A stretch of DNA of 21,185 nt from Bacteroidales bacterium UBA1189. GTDB taxonomy: Bacteria; Bacteroidota; Bacteroidia; Bacteroidales; Bacteroidaceae. The position numbers and the translations under genes were made by a program. The notes beneath the pieces are model-generated. The model worked only from the letters and a program-made list of their open reading frames with translations, was not told the DNA's origin and searched no databases. The stretch spans positions 1-21,185 of the forward strand of contig DBYJ01000043.1 of the NCBI GenBank assembly GCA_002309805.1, read 5' to 3'. This document shows positions 1-8,053 of this stretch, piece by piece (the first letter of the stretch is position 1; each line of letters begins with the position of its first letter).

Positions 1-3000
1 GGTGATGGAGGCAACAGCAGGTTCTGTCCAGTACAGGGTGCAACCCTCTTCTTCTATATATACACTTTGCGGGACATACGCACCAGCGACCGTCACATAA
101 AGATCATAGCCATTCTTATCTACCTTAAACTGTTCGTCAGGAGCTATTTCGTATCCGACAGTCGTAAGGAGTGTAATCACCTTCAGTGCTTCACCCGTAT
201 TTGCAGCGGTAACGGCCTCGCCGAAGGTTCCATAGCCCGTATAATCTTCACCTTCGACGATGGCGGCAACAGCGTCAACAAGATAGTAGATGGAAAGTTT
301 AAGGATCACATCCTCCTTCACCGCATAAGGATATTCGGCCTTCAGGGTAAGAGTATAGTCACCCTTCACTACCCTAATTACTTGATCGGATTGCATGAGG
401 TATGCCTCGTCAATGCTCTGAAGCAGGACAATATCATCACCTTCGCCTGCAGCATCAACGGCATCAGCGAAGGTGGCATAGTATTTCGTTTCAGCTTCGT
501 CGCCTTCTCCAAAGGTAATGGAGGCCACAGCAGGATCTGCCCACCACAGGGTGTAAAGAATGACATCTCCTTCTTCGATGTCTTCACGTTGCGGGACATA
601 CGCACCAGCGACCGTCACCTCAAGTTCCATTCCCTGCTGATCCACCTTAAACTGTTCGCCAGGAACCATTTCGTATTCTGTAGGCTTAAGGAGTGTAATC
701 ACCATTTGTTCATCACCCGCATTTGCAGCGGCAACGGCCTCGCCGAAGTCTGCATAGTAGGTCGTGACAGCCTCCTCTTCTTCACCAATGGTGATGGAGG
801 CAACAGCAGGAACAGACATGTAGTAGGTGACGCCGGTCTCTTCGTTGTCAAGCACAATCAGTGCATATTCGGGAACGGTAACCACGGAAAGTTCTTTACC
901 ATCCTTACGTACGTAAAGTTCCCCATTGGCTGGCAGTTCGTAGTCGATCGGATTCCCTTCGTCGTCAACGATGTCAGCAAGCAGGTCAATCACAAAAACT
1001 TCACCCGTTTCAGCAGCGGCAGCGGCAGCAGCATCAGCGGCTTCAGCGAAAGTGACAAAGTAGTCTGTGACTTTTTCACCGTCGGAGATGTAGGTGATGG
1101 AGGCAACAGCAGCCACTGCTGACCACTGGGTGTAAAGAATTTCATCACCATCTTTGAAGTCTTCACGTTGCGGGACATACGCACCAGCGACCGTCACGTT
1201 AAGATACATTCCCTGCTGATCCACCTTAAACTGTTCGCCAGGAACCATTTCGTATGCAGTAGGCTTAAGGAGTGTAATCACCATTTGTTCATCACCCGCA
1301 TTTGCAGCGGCAACGGCCTCGCCGAAGTCTGCATAGCCCGTTCCATCGACGGCGGCAACAGCGTCAACAACAGAGTAGATGGTAAAGTCACCGTCCACCT
1401 CCTCGTGCACCGCCCAAGGAAGTTCAGTCTCCATGGTAAGATCATTACCTTCACCCTTCACTACGATAATCGTTTGGCCTACGACCATGGTGTATGGAGC
1501 CTCAATGCTAGTAAGCAGGAAAATCACATCACCTTCGCCTGAAGCATTTACGGCATCTTCGAAGGTAGCATAGTAGGTCGGATCTTCGTCACCGTCAAAG
1601 ACGATGTAGGCAACAGCAGGTTCAACCGTGTAAACGGTGACGTTTTCGACGTCTGCGTCAGGAGTGGCTACCACGACATAATAACCTTCAACCTCACCAT
1701 CGACCACAAGGTTAAGTTCATAAGGTTCGAAGGGTTCCTCACCGTTTCCGAGATTACGTACACGAATCGTCTGACCAGGTACCATACCGTACGGTTCGGT
1801 ACGTTCAGCAAGCAGGTCAATCACATAGTCCTCACCAGCATATGTAACGGCATCATCGAAGTATTCAAAGTATTGCGTTCCACCATCCTTGGTGACGGAG
1901 GCAACAGGATTAACAAACCTATAGATAGTGACATCGTCTTCCATAAGCACCGCTTCGAAAGCAAAAGGAGCTCCGGGTTCCGGCGACACGTTAAGGTCAA
2001 AATCACCCTGCTGTACATGAATCTCCGGCAGTCCTTCAGCATTCATTGGCGACGTGTCGAAAGACATGTAGTATACGTAATCGTCTGGCGTGTCATCAAG
2101 CAGGACAATCACAAGTTCTGCATTTCCAGCTTCTACAACAGCCTGAGCGGCAGCCTCGAAGGTGGCATAATATACTTCGCCTTCTTCAAAGGTGATGTAG
2201 GCAACAGCAGGAACTAGCTCGTAAGTGGTGATACCGTCTGCTTCGGTTTCATCCACTACCCAATTTATAGGAGCAAAAACGTTAAGATTATACTCAGACT
2301 CACCCTTCTTTACAAAAAGCTTCCTAAGCTGATCGGGATGCATCTCGTACGGGACGGAAATGTTGTCAAGCAGGACAATCGGAGACGTTTCGTCTATTAA
2401 ACCATAGTTCACAGCATAGGAAACGGCACCCTCGAAGGATACAAAGTATTCAGTGACTTCATCTCCTTCATCATTGTAGGTGATGGAGGCAACAGCAGGA
2501 ACACGAGCATAGAGAGTGAACTCTGTGTCAGGAATATCACTCTCCATCGCCAAATAACCTTCGTCATCGTCATACACAGCCGGAGCAAATGTATGGTCAT
2601 TCTCCTTTACAAGGATTTCCTGCGGCGTACCAGCAGTCATGAAGAAGACCTCGTCTTCAGGCTGCGTAAGCAATTCAATCACATCACCTTCCTGATAGTC
2701 TGCAACGGCATCCTCAAAGGTGGCATAGAGGGTCACGACAGCCCCCTCTCCTTCAACGTGGATGAGGGAGACCTCAGGAGAAACAAGCGAGTAGAGGAAG
2801 ATATCATCCTCGACCGGCTCTTCTTTCACCACCTTATCAGATACTAATGAACTCGGGGTAAAAGTATGTTCATTCTTCCGTACCATAAAGGGATCGGTGG
2901 ATTCAGCCAACAAGTATTCGGCATCCTGAAGCAGGGTAATCACATCCCCTTCGTGTGCATTACTAAGGGCAAGGGCAAAGGTGGGATAGTATATATCCTC

Positions 3001-4401
3001 ATCGCCGTAGATGACGGCAGCAGCCTCAACAACTCTGTAGTAAGTGATGGTTCCGGTTTCGTCTAATGACCAGGGGGTAGCCCACACAGCATATTTTGTG
3101 TCTCCATCATTTGCCCCTTCAGCGAGAACAAAATCAAAATCAAAACCACCCTCAAGTACAAGAATGCCCATACCATCAGGTCCTGCATTATCTATAAAAT
3201 CTGAACCAAACTCAAACGGTTCATCCATGCTGGCAAGCAGTTTATAAACAAGAGCTTCATCACCATCCATTTGTTGCCAGTAAGAACCAGCTTCGTTGTA
3301 GGCAGCCTCGAAGGATGCATATTTACCGACGACATCACCGTCGGGGGTGCAAACGGCAACAACAGGCGTTACAGTCGTGTAGGTGGTTTCGCCGCTTTCA
3401 GCATTGTACTCAGGGTCAAGGAGGATAAAGCCATCGCCGGCAGTCACTGTAAGATCAAAATCACCCTTCACTACCTTAATCGTCCCTGCGCGATTCATGG
3501 TGTATGGAGCAACGTTCGCATGCAGGGTGATTGTTTTACCGTAGTGAGTATGATCCTTGTTCAAGACGTACGCAACAGCCGTAGAGAAGCGATTAATATA
3601 CGCGTCGCTTGCCCCATCAGGTACCGATGCTTCGGCGACGAAGAACTCATACACGGTAGAAGTGTTATTCCAAGTGTACACGGTAGCAGGGAGGCCGGAA
3701 ACAGGACGCAAATTAAAACCAGCTGTCTTATCGAAAGTCACCTTTGTATACGCCTTAAAAGCAATATAATCGGTTTGGTCGCTAGTGCTTATCGCAAATT
3801 CGCCCATATTCAGATTGACGAGAGCAGGATTGTCCTGTGTACCAGAGAATGTAGCGGTAATAGTGCCTGATACTTCGACATTCTTCATAAGCACAAGGTT
3901 AAGGTTGCCCGTGGTAAAGGTCAAGGCATCCTCAAGCGTCAAGAAATACTGCTCCGTATCCGCAACCTGTGCAACAGGCTCGCCAACTTGAAGGACATAG
4001 TAGCCATCATCTCCTAACTTATAGCAGACATGCTCGCCTTCTACATCCGGAGCAAAAATAGCTAACAAAGCAGGATCATCAACTTTCACGATAACACCAT
4101 CAGGCATTGAAATAGTATGCCCATTGGCATTAATCGTGTGCTCGTTTGAATTAAAAACATAAGTCCTCGTTTTATTGGAGCCTACTCCTTCAGCCTCCAA
4201 GTTGCCTTCAAGGGTAATATTGTCAGTCAGATCAATCGTGATGGTTTTATAATTACCCTGATCGTTGGCCTTCAAGGCACTTTGTAAAGCCGCGAAGCTT
4301 CCCACATTAACTCCCATGGCACTCTGCCCCACAGCGAATGCCGCTATCGTCAGCAAGGCGGTGAGGACTTGGTGAAAGTGAATTGTAATTTTTTTCATCA
4401 T
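1..4401 (-). CDS. giant secreted repeat protein, C-terminus outside window
   Basis: Reading the minus strand from the ATG at 4401 (a second ATG follows at 4398), I checked every triplet and found no in-frame stop down to base 1. This gives 1467 codons, and the gene continues off the left edge. An in-frame stop lies just upstream of the start. Residues 1-30 (MMKKITI, then the hydrophobic VLTALLTIAAFAVG) look like a Sec signal peptide. From about residue 346 there are 12 complete units of 83-113 residues plus the start of a 13th. The unit pattern is PAVASIT, an acidic loop, YYATFxEAVxAAxxGDxI, LL, a YxMxxGQ-like turn, VxKGxxxLxV, and a final TIY. Degenerate copies of the F-x-x-L/F-x-x-A-L/V motif occur in residues 35-345. 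The protein is rich in Asp/Glu and poor in Lys/Arg. Similar F-x-x-L-x-E-A-hydrophobic / GDxIxLL repeats occur in large secreted proteins of gut bacteria. An extracellular adhesive or solenoid role is inference, and any sorting domain would lie outside the window. By eye the gene is less GC-rich than its neighbours. Confidence 0.9.
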   Translation of the reverse strand, partial: MMKKITIHFHQVLTALLTIAAFAVGQSAMGVNVGSFAALQSALKANDQGNYKTITIDLTDNITLEGNLEAEGVGSNKTRTYVFNSNEHTINANGHTISMPDGVIVKVDDPALLAIFAPDVEGEHVCYKLGDDGYYVLQVGEPVAQVADTEQYFLTLEDALTFTTGNLNLVLMKNVEVSGTITATFSGTQDNPALVNLNMGEFAISTSDQTDYIAFKAYTKVTFDKTAGFNLRPVSGLPATVYTWNNTSTVYEFFVAEASVPDGASDAYINRFSTAVAYVLNKDHTHYGKTITLHANVAPYTMNRAGTIKVVKGDFDLTVTAGDGFILLDPEYNAESGETTYTTVTPVVAVCTPDGDVVGKYASFEAAYNEAGSYWQQMDGDEALVYKLLASMDEPFEFGSDFIDNAGPDGMGILVLEGGFDFDFVLAEGANDGDTKYAVWATPWSLDETGTITYYRVVEAAAVIYGDEDIYYPTFALALSNAHEGDVITLLQDAEYLLAESTDPFMVRKNEHTFTPSSLVSDKVVKEEPVEDDIFLYSLVSPEVSLIHVEGEGAVVTLYATFEDAVADYQEGDVIELLTQPEDEVFFMTAGTPQEILVKENDHTFAPAVYDDDEGYLAMESDIPDTEFTLYARVPAVASITYNDEGDEVTEYFVSFEGAVSYAVNYGLIDETSPIVLLDNISVPYEMHPDQLRKLFVKKGESEYNLNVFAPINWVVDETEADGITTYELVPAVAYITFEEGEVYYATFEAAAQAVVEAGNAELVIVLLDDTPDDYVYYMSFDTSPMNAEGLPEIHVQQGDFDLNVSPEPGAPFAFEAVLMEDDVTIYRFVNPVASVTKDGGTQYFEYFDDAVTYAGEDYVIDLLAERTEPYGMVPGQTIRVRNLGNGEEPFEPYELNLVVDGEVEGYYVVVATPDADVENVTVYTVEPAVAYIVFDGDEDPTYYATFEDAVNASGEGDVIFLLTSIEAPYTMVVGQTIIVVKGEGNDLTMETELPWAVHEEVDGDFTIYSVVDAVAAVDGTGYADFGEAVAAANAGDEQMVITLLKPTAYEMVPGEQFKVDQQGMYLNVTVAGAYVPQREDFKDGDEILYTQWSAVAAVASITYISDGEKVTDYFVTFAEAADAAAAAAAETGEVFVIDLLADIVDDEGNPIDYELPANGELYVRKDGKELSVVTVPEYALIVLDNEETGVTYYMSVPAVASITIGEEEEAVTTYYADFGEAVAAANAGDEQMVITLLKPTEYEMVPGEQFKVDQQGMELEVTVAGAYVPQREDIEEGDVILYTLWWADPAVASITFGEGDEAETKYYATFADAVDAAGEGDDIVLLQSIDEAYLMQSDQVIRVVKGDYTLTLKAEYPYAVKEDVILKLSIYYLVDAVAAIVEGEDYTGYGTFGEAVTAANTGEALKVITLLTTVGYEIAPDEQFKVDKNGYDLYVTVAGAYVPQSVYIEEEGCTLYWTEPAVASIT
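580..757 (-). repeat. 178-bp direct repeat, copy 1
   Basis: This segment matches 1159-1336 (offset 579) with only about six mismatches by eye, clustered around 619-628 and 685-687. It encodes the type-A half-unit containing GEAVAAANAGDEQMVITLL, YEMVPGEQFKVDQQGM and VAGAYVPQRED. A shorter third copy of its 5' part (GCGGGACATACGCACCAGCG) lies at 69-88, where the surrounding unit has diverged. Confidence 0.9.
1159..1336 (-). repeat. 178-bp direct repeat, copy 2
   Basis: This is the partner of 580-757, in the same orientation and codon phase, so recombination between the two copies would remove or add 579 bp (193 codons) without breaking the frame. It encodes the type-A unit at residues 1022-1081 of the giant protein. 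Confidence 0.9.
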
Positions 4402-4482
4402 AACTTGTTATTAATTTAAAATGGTTAATGGAATAAAATGATTAATGGACTTGATTCAAATACCTGATTAGATTTTCGACTG

Positions 4483-4514
4483 CAAAATTAGTGAAAAAAT
4501 GCTAACGAACGAAA
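4483..4514 (-). promoter_or_regulatory. probable promoter of the giant repeat gene
   Basis: On the minus strand, TAATTTTG at 4490-4483 matches the Bacteroidetes -7 consensus TAnnTTTG. A TTTC at 4514-4511 sits 20 bp upstream as an imperfect -33 element. This predicts a transcript start near 4476 and a leader of about 75 nt. Confidence 0.55.
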
Positions 4515-4569
4515 GAAATGCCGAAAAATTTTGAAATTTTCCTGACGCGGGCCTTTTTCCCCTTTCACC

Positions 4570-4606
4570 AGCGCAGGCAAATAAAAAATTAGCGCAGGCA
4601 AATAAA
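4570..4606. repeat. 16-bp direct repeat in the divergent control region
   Basis: AGCGCAGGCAAATAAA occurs exactly at 4570-4585 and again at 4591-4606. The 21-bp period is about two helical turns, so both copies face the same side of the DNA. The second copy ends 11 bp before the -33 element of the plus-strand nucleotidase promoter, so an operator role is possible. The rest of 4402-4671 is AT-rich, with only the two promoters recognisable. Confidence 0.7.
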
Positions 4607-4617
4607 TGGAGGTTTCA

Positions 4618-4649
4618 TTTGGTTTTTTGCTCGCTTTCCTGTAATTTTG
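4618..4649 (+). promoter_or_regulatory. probable promoter of the 5'-nucleotidase lipoprotein gene
   Basis: TTTG (4618-4621) and TAATTTTG (4642-4649) are separated by exactly 20 bp, a near-ideal Bacteroidetes sigma-ABfr promoter. The start site would be near 4656, leaving a leader of only about 16 nt before the ATG at 4672. Confidence 0.75.
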
Positions 4650-4671
4650 TAACACAAGAAAAGTGTAAGAA

Positions 4672-6171
4672 ATGAAACGAATTGTATTTCAGCTCAGCAG
4701 CGTGCTGCTGTTGGTGTTTGTAGGGGTGTGCGCGACGTCGTGCGGGGCATCCCTGTTGAAGAAACAGCCGAACGAGGCAAGCATCGTCATCTTTTCGACT
4801 AACGACATGCACGGGCGCATCGACAACTTTGCCAAAGTGAAGACCCTCGTCGATGCCGAGCGGGAGAAGAACCCCGACGGCGTGCTGCTCCTCTCGGCAG
4901 GCGACAAATGGACGGGCAACCCCGTCGTCGACCAATACGACCCCAAGGGCTACCCTATGGTTGACCTGATGAACCGCGTGGGCTACGACTTCGAGACCTT
5001 CGGCAACCACGAGTACGACCTTGGTCAGGCGTTGCTGGCAGACCGTCTGCGCCAAGCGACGTTCACGGCCCTCAGCGCCAACTGGACCGTCGACCCTGCC
5101 GTCTCTTCCCTGCCCCAACCCAAGCCCTATACCATATTTAAAAAGAACGGCATCCGCATCTGCATCCTTGGCCTGACGGAAGCGGTGCCCAAGAACAACG
5201 GGCTCTACTTCCCCTCGGCACATCAAGGGAAGCTGCAGGGGCTGACCTTCAGAGACCCCATACAAACAGCACAGGAATATCGCCATCTGCGCGACAGCTG
5301 CGACCTCTTCATCGCCCTTACCCACATCGGCTACAACGAAGACCAGGATCTGGCAGAGGCCATGCCTGAGCTGGATGTCATTATCGGCGGACATAGCCAT
5401 ACGCGCGTCGACAGTACTTTCGTAGTGAACGGCGTCCTCGTCACCCAGACGGAGTGCTGGCTTAAAAACCTGGGCAAGACCACGCTAACCCTGCAACGTG
5501 CCAACTCCCGCTCGCCGTGGACCGTTGCCGACAAACGTTTCAACCTCATCAACCTCGCGCGCCCCATCAAAGAGGATGCGGAGGTGAAGGCGCTCATCAA
5601 GAACTATAACGAACAGAACACGCTGAAGGACGTCCTCTGCGAAGCCACCCGTCAGTTTGACGGCATAGAGGCGCTTGCCAACGTGATGACGGATGCCCTC
5701 ATTGACCGTCTGGGCGTCGATATCGCCCTGCAGAACTTGGGCGGCGTGCGCCTTGGCCAACTGCCCAAGGGCAAAGTGACGAAGGGTGACGTCTTTACGC
5801 TCAACCCATTCTGCAACAACATCTTCATCTATCGCATGACGCCTGCCGACCTGCGCGAGATGATACGTCGCTCATACCAGCGTTACAGCCGACGTGCCGA
5901 CCTGCTCCCTGGCGGTATGCGCTATATCATCCACACGCACGACGGCAACGTCAAGCGCATCGACATCACGGACCTAAAGGGTAAGCCGCTCCAAGAAAGC
6001 CGCACCTACCGAGTGGCGATGAACAGCTACATTTCCACCTCGTACATCTTCCCCCACGACGGTGAAGGCGAAGAGCTTATGGAAATAGATACGGATCTTC
6101 TCGTCGACTACCTCGCCACGCAGCCTACCATCACGCCCCAACCCGCGCGCACGGCTGTGGTGGAAGAATGA
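4672..6171 (+). CDS. 5'-nucleotidase / 2',3'-cyclic phosphodiesterase-like lipoprotein (UshA family)
   Basis: This 499-residue protein has a lipoprotein signal: a hydrophobic stretch at residues 4-19, then CATSC with the lipidated Cys at 24. The N-terminal metallophosphatase domain shows the dinuclear-metal motifs in order: NDMHG with D45 and H47, GD at 77-78, GNHE at 111-114, H218 in LTHIG, and GGHSH at 239-243. The C-terminal substrate-binding domain has NLGGVR (355-360, the family's NxGxR) and NPFCNN, the region that usually carries an aromatic residue stacking on the base. Length and domain order are those of UshA-type enzymes, which release phosphate from extracytoplasmic nucleotides or related phosphoesters. 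Envelope location is inferred from the lipobox. The exact substrate cannot be read from sequence. It has its own promoter and is followed after 126 bp by an oxidoreductase gene. Confidence 0.9.
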   Translation: MKRIVFQLSSVLLLVFVGVCATSCGASLLKKQPNEASIVIFSTNDMHGRIDNFAKVKTLVDAEREKNPDGVLLLSAGDKWTGNPVVDQYDPKGYPMVDLMNRVGYDFETFGNHEYDLGQALLADRLRQATFTALSANWTVDPAVSSLPQPKPYTIFKKNGIRICILGLTEAVPKNNGLYFPSAHQGKLQGLTFRDPIQTAQEYRHLRDSCDLFIALTHIGYNEDQDLAEAMPELDVIIGGHSHTRVDSTFVVNGVLVTQTECWLKNLGKTTLTLQRANSRSPWTVADKRFNLINLARPIKEDAEVKALIKNYNEQNTLKDVLCEATRQFDGIEALANVMTDALIDRLGVDIALQNLGGVRLGQLPKGKVTKGDVFTLNPFCNNIFIYRMTPADLREMIRRSYQRYSRRADLLPGGMRYIIHTHDGNVKRIDITDLKGKPLQESRTYRVAMNSYISTSYIFPHDGEGEELMEIDTDLLVDYLATQPTITPQPARTAVVEE

Positions 6172-6228
6172 AAAAAGAGTCGCCTTGCGAGAAATACTAT
6201 ACTATAATAAAACATAATTGTGCCCTTG

Positions 6229-6236
6229 TAATTTTG
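6229..6236 (+). promoter_or_regulatory. candidate -7 element for the oxidoreductase gene
   Basis: TAATTTTG matches TAnnTTTG, but no clear TTTG lies 19-21 bp upstream, so this is weaker than the other promoters listed. Read-through from the nucleotidase gene is the alternative. Confidence 0.35.
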
Positions 6237-6268
6237 AAGAATGTTTTGAAAGAATTTTGAATAATTTC

Positions 6269-6283
6269 TGCCCCGTAGGGGCA
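6269..6283 (+). other. GC-rich hairpin in leader before the oxidoreductase gene
   Basis: TGCCCC-GTA-GGGGCA forms a perfect 6-bp stem with a 3-nt loop, ending 14 nt before the ATG at 6298 in otherwise AT-rich sequence. It has no following T-run on the plus strand, so it is not a typical terminator. It could be a translational or mRNA-stability element, or a dispersed repeat. Confidence 0.5.
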
Positions 6284-6297
6284 CTAAGCAAATAACC

Positions 6298-7263
6298 ATG
6301 AAGATCGGAATTATTGGCGCCGGCCATATCGCCATAAAGATGGCCATGACATTGAAGGACACGCCTGAACGGCGCTACGCCATTGCCTCGCGCGACTATG
6401 CCAAGGCATGCGACTTTGCCACGAAGTACGGCTTTGCCCGTGCCTACGGCTCATATCAATCGTTGGTGGAGGACCCTGACGTAGACCTTGTCTATATCGC
6501 TACGCCCCACTCCCATCACCTTGCACATGCCTCGTTGGCTATCAATCACGGCAAGGCCGTGCTTTGCGAGAAAGCTTTCACGGCTAATGCGCGCGAAGCC
6601 GAGCAGCTTATCCGCCTCGCTGAGAGCAAGGGCATCTTTATTACTGAAGCTATCTGGACGCGCTATATGCCTTTCTCCGCTACCATTCGCGAAACCATCG
6701 ACAGCGGCATCATCGGACAGCCCCAACTGCTTACCGCCTCACTCTGCTACCCCATTGAGTGGAAGGAACGCCTCGTCCGTCCTGAGCTCTGCGGCGGCGC
6801 GCTATTGGACATCGGCATTTACCCCATCAACTTCGCCCGCATGTGTTTCGGCACCGACATCGTCGATGTCCGCTCAGCCAACATCAACGGCCCTACGGGA
6901 ATGGACATGCAGGAGACCATCACCCTGCTCTATGCTAACGGCCGCGTGGCCAACCTCCAGAGTAGTGCACGCAGCGTCTGCCCCCGTCAAGGTATTATCT
7001 GCGGCACAGAAGGTTACATCATCGTTGAGAACATCAACAATCCCCTCCGCGCTACCGTCTACAACCGCGACTACACGCCCATCCGCACGCTTGAAGCACC
7101 GCCCCAGGTGACAGGCTTCGAATACGAAGTCGACGCCTGCGAAGAAGCCCTGCGTAACGGCTGGCTGGAAAGCCCCTTCATGCCCCACGCTGAAACCCTC
7201 GCCGTCATGCGCCTTATGGACTCCCTCCGCGCCGAATGGGACGTCCGCTTCCCCATGGACTGA
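6298..7263 (+). CDS. Gfo/Idh/MocA family NAD(P)-dependent oxidoreductase
   Basis: The protein has 321 residues. An N-terminal Rossmann fold opens with MKIGIIGAGHIA (GxGxxA at 7-12), followed by VDLVYIATPHSHH (62-74) and CEKAF (90-94) in place of the common EKP. The C-terminal domain has the ALLDIGIYPI block (168-177), including the conserved Asp-Ile-Gly-x-Tyr arrangement. WTRYMPF (120-126) and this block resemble the dihydrodiol dehydrogenase / D-xylose dehydrogenase-like branch, so it probably oxidises or reduces a sugar or cyclic polyol. The substrate is not determinable. No signal peptide is present, so it should be cytoplasmic. The adjacent nucleotidase is on the same strand but 126 bp away. 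The gene ends 21 bp before a strong terminator. Confidence 0.9.
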   Translation: MKIGIIGAGHIAIKMAMTLKDTPERRYAIASRDYAKACDFATKYGFARAYGSYQSLVEDPDVDLVYIATPHSHHLAHASLAINHGKAVLCEKAFTANAREAEQLIRLAESKGIFITEAIWTRYMPFSATIRETIDSGIIGQPQLLTASLCYPIEWKERLVRPELCGGALLDIGIYPINFARMCFGTDIVDVRSANINGPTGMDMQETITLLYANGRVANLQSSARSVCPRQGIICGTEGYIIVENINNPLRATVYNRDYTPIRTLEAPPQVTGFEYEVDACEEALRNGWLESPFMPHAETLAVMRLMDSLRAEWDVRFPMD

Positions 7264-7284
7264 GAAAGATAACAGCACATAAAA

Positions 7285-7312
7285 AAGAGACACGGTTTAG
7301 GCCGTGTCTCTT
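7285..7312. terminator. bidirectional intrinsic terminator
   Basis: AAGAGACACGG (7285-7295) and CCGTGTCTCTT (7302-7312) form a perfect 11-bp stem with a 6-nt loop. It is flanked by AAAAAA on the left (U-tract for the minus strand) and ATTGTTTT on the right. It lies between the convergent oxidoreductase (ends 7263) and beta-barrel (ends 7352) genes. Confidence 0.9.
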
Positions 7313-7351
7313 ATTGTTTTAGCGGAGGATATCAGAATCCCTCTGACGAAT

Positions 7352-8008
7352 TTAGAAGGTCACACCAAAGTTAGCGAAGAGGTTGCTGGTGCGAGCGGCC
7401 TGACCGTATTCTTTATGTCTGGCCATGTTGTAAGCACCAAACTGATAGCCAAGTTCGAGATAGAGCATGTTCCACTCTGCACCACAGCCGAGTTTGAAAC
7501 CCATATCCACAATCTTGTAATCCTTGGAGATTCTATATCTTTCAACCTTGCTGGCAGGATCTTTGGGATCAAGAGGATACTGGAACTTTCCTGCCACATT
7601 GAAGGAGAAGTAGGGACCAAAGAACGGTAACAGGGCGACACCGTCTGTGACCTGCACACCGTACTTCAGCAAAACGGGAAGTTCAACGTAGCTAAAGCTA
7701 GCCATGTGTTTGCCCTTCTTTGCACCACGTGTGGAATAGTAGGCACCACTCTCAAGGAAGAGAGGTATATCCTGGCTTACACGGAAACCGGCGACAAGAG
7801 CAAGGTTGATACCAGCCTTCGTTCCACCCGGCATGTAATTAGGATTACCAGTTCCATAATAATTTCCTGCCAGACCTGAGAGGTTGAGACCGACACGTGT
7901 ACCATAATAGAATGTAGTCTCATCAAGTGAGAAGCCTTCGCTGCTGAACTGAGCGAATGAGGGTGCGGTAAAGCACAGAGCCACAAGAGCCACTAAAATC
8001 TTTTTCAT
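7352..8008 (-). CDS. outer-membrane beta-barrel protein (PorT / OMP_b-brl family-like)
   Basis: The protein has 218 residues from the ATG at 8008. A longer frame reaches back to 8080, but only this start puts the signal peptide MKKILVALVALCFTAPSFAQ at the N-terminus. It is also the only start downstream of the predicted promoter. The mature part alternates polar and hydrophobic residues in beta strands (YGTRVGLNLSGL, INLALVAGFRVS, LFLESGAYYSTRG, YVELPVLLKYGV, LLPFFGPYFSFNVAGKF, MGFKLGCGAEW, LYLELGYQFGAYNM) and ends in FANFGVTF. A terminal aromatic residue is typical of proteins inserted by the BAM machinery. This is the usual small 'porin family / outer membrane beta-barrel' protein of Bacteroidetes. 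Its precise role is unknown. It lies 123 bp downstream of the cotH-like gene on the same strand but has its own promoter. Confidence 0.85.
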   Translation of the reverse strand: MKKILVALVALCFTAPSFAQFSSEGFSLDETTFYYGTRVGLNLSGLAGNYYGTGNPNYMPGGTKAGINLALVAGFRVSQDIPLFLESGAYYSTRGAKKGKHMASFSYVELPVLLKYGVQVTDGVALLPFFGPYFSFNVAGKFQYPLDPKDPASKVERYRISKDYKIVDMGFKLGCGAEWNMLYLELGYQFGAYNMARHKEYGQAARTSNLFANFGVTF

Positions 8009-8053
8009 GTTTCTAAAGTTTTTTTGGTTACTATAACAATTGAATTCTACGCG

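Larger units (their letters stand above)
22..3366 (-). repeat. array of 12 protein repeat units within the giant gene
   Basis: Unit starts (residues aligned to PAVASI) are 346, 459, 542, 635, 731, 831, 928, 1013, 1097, 1198, 1290 and 1376, with a 13th starting at 1461. The first units are degenerate (for example EAAAVI at 459 and PEVSLI at 542). Those nearest the left edge are much more alike, as expected if the array grew by recent duplication at that end. The last six units fall into types by sequence: B (928-1012), A (1013-1096), C (1097-1197), A (1198-1289), B (1290-1375), A (1376-1460). Confidence 0.85.

Noticed and set aside
67..3991. Several plus-strand open frames opposite the left region (for example 67-1122 and 3271-3870).
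   Set aside because: Those in the frame exactly complementary to the giant minus-strand gene are the antisense of its repeats. None has a signal peptide or family motif, and the minus frame is continuous over 4401 bases.
1..4401. The giant protein as a BspA-type leucine-rich repeat protein.
   Set aside because: The units lack the regular LxxLxLPxxLxxI spacing. The repeat is about 83-113 residues with a PAVASIT / GDxIxLL core.
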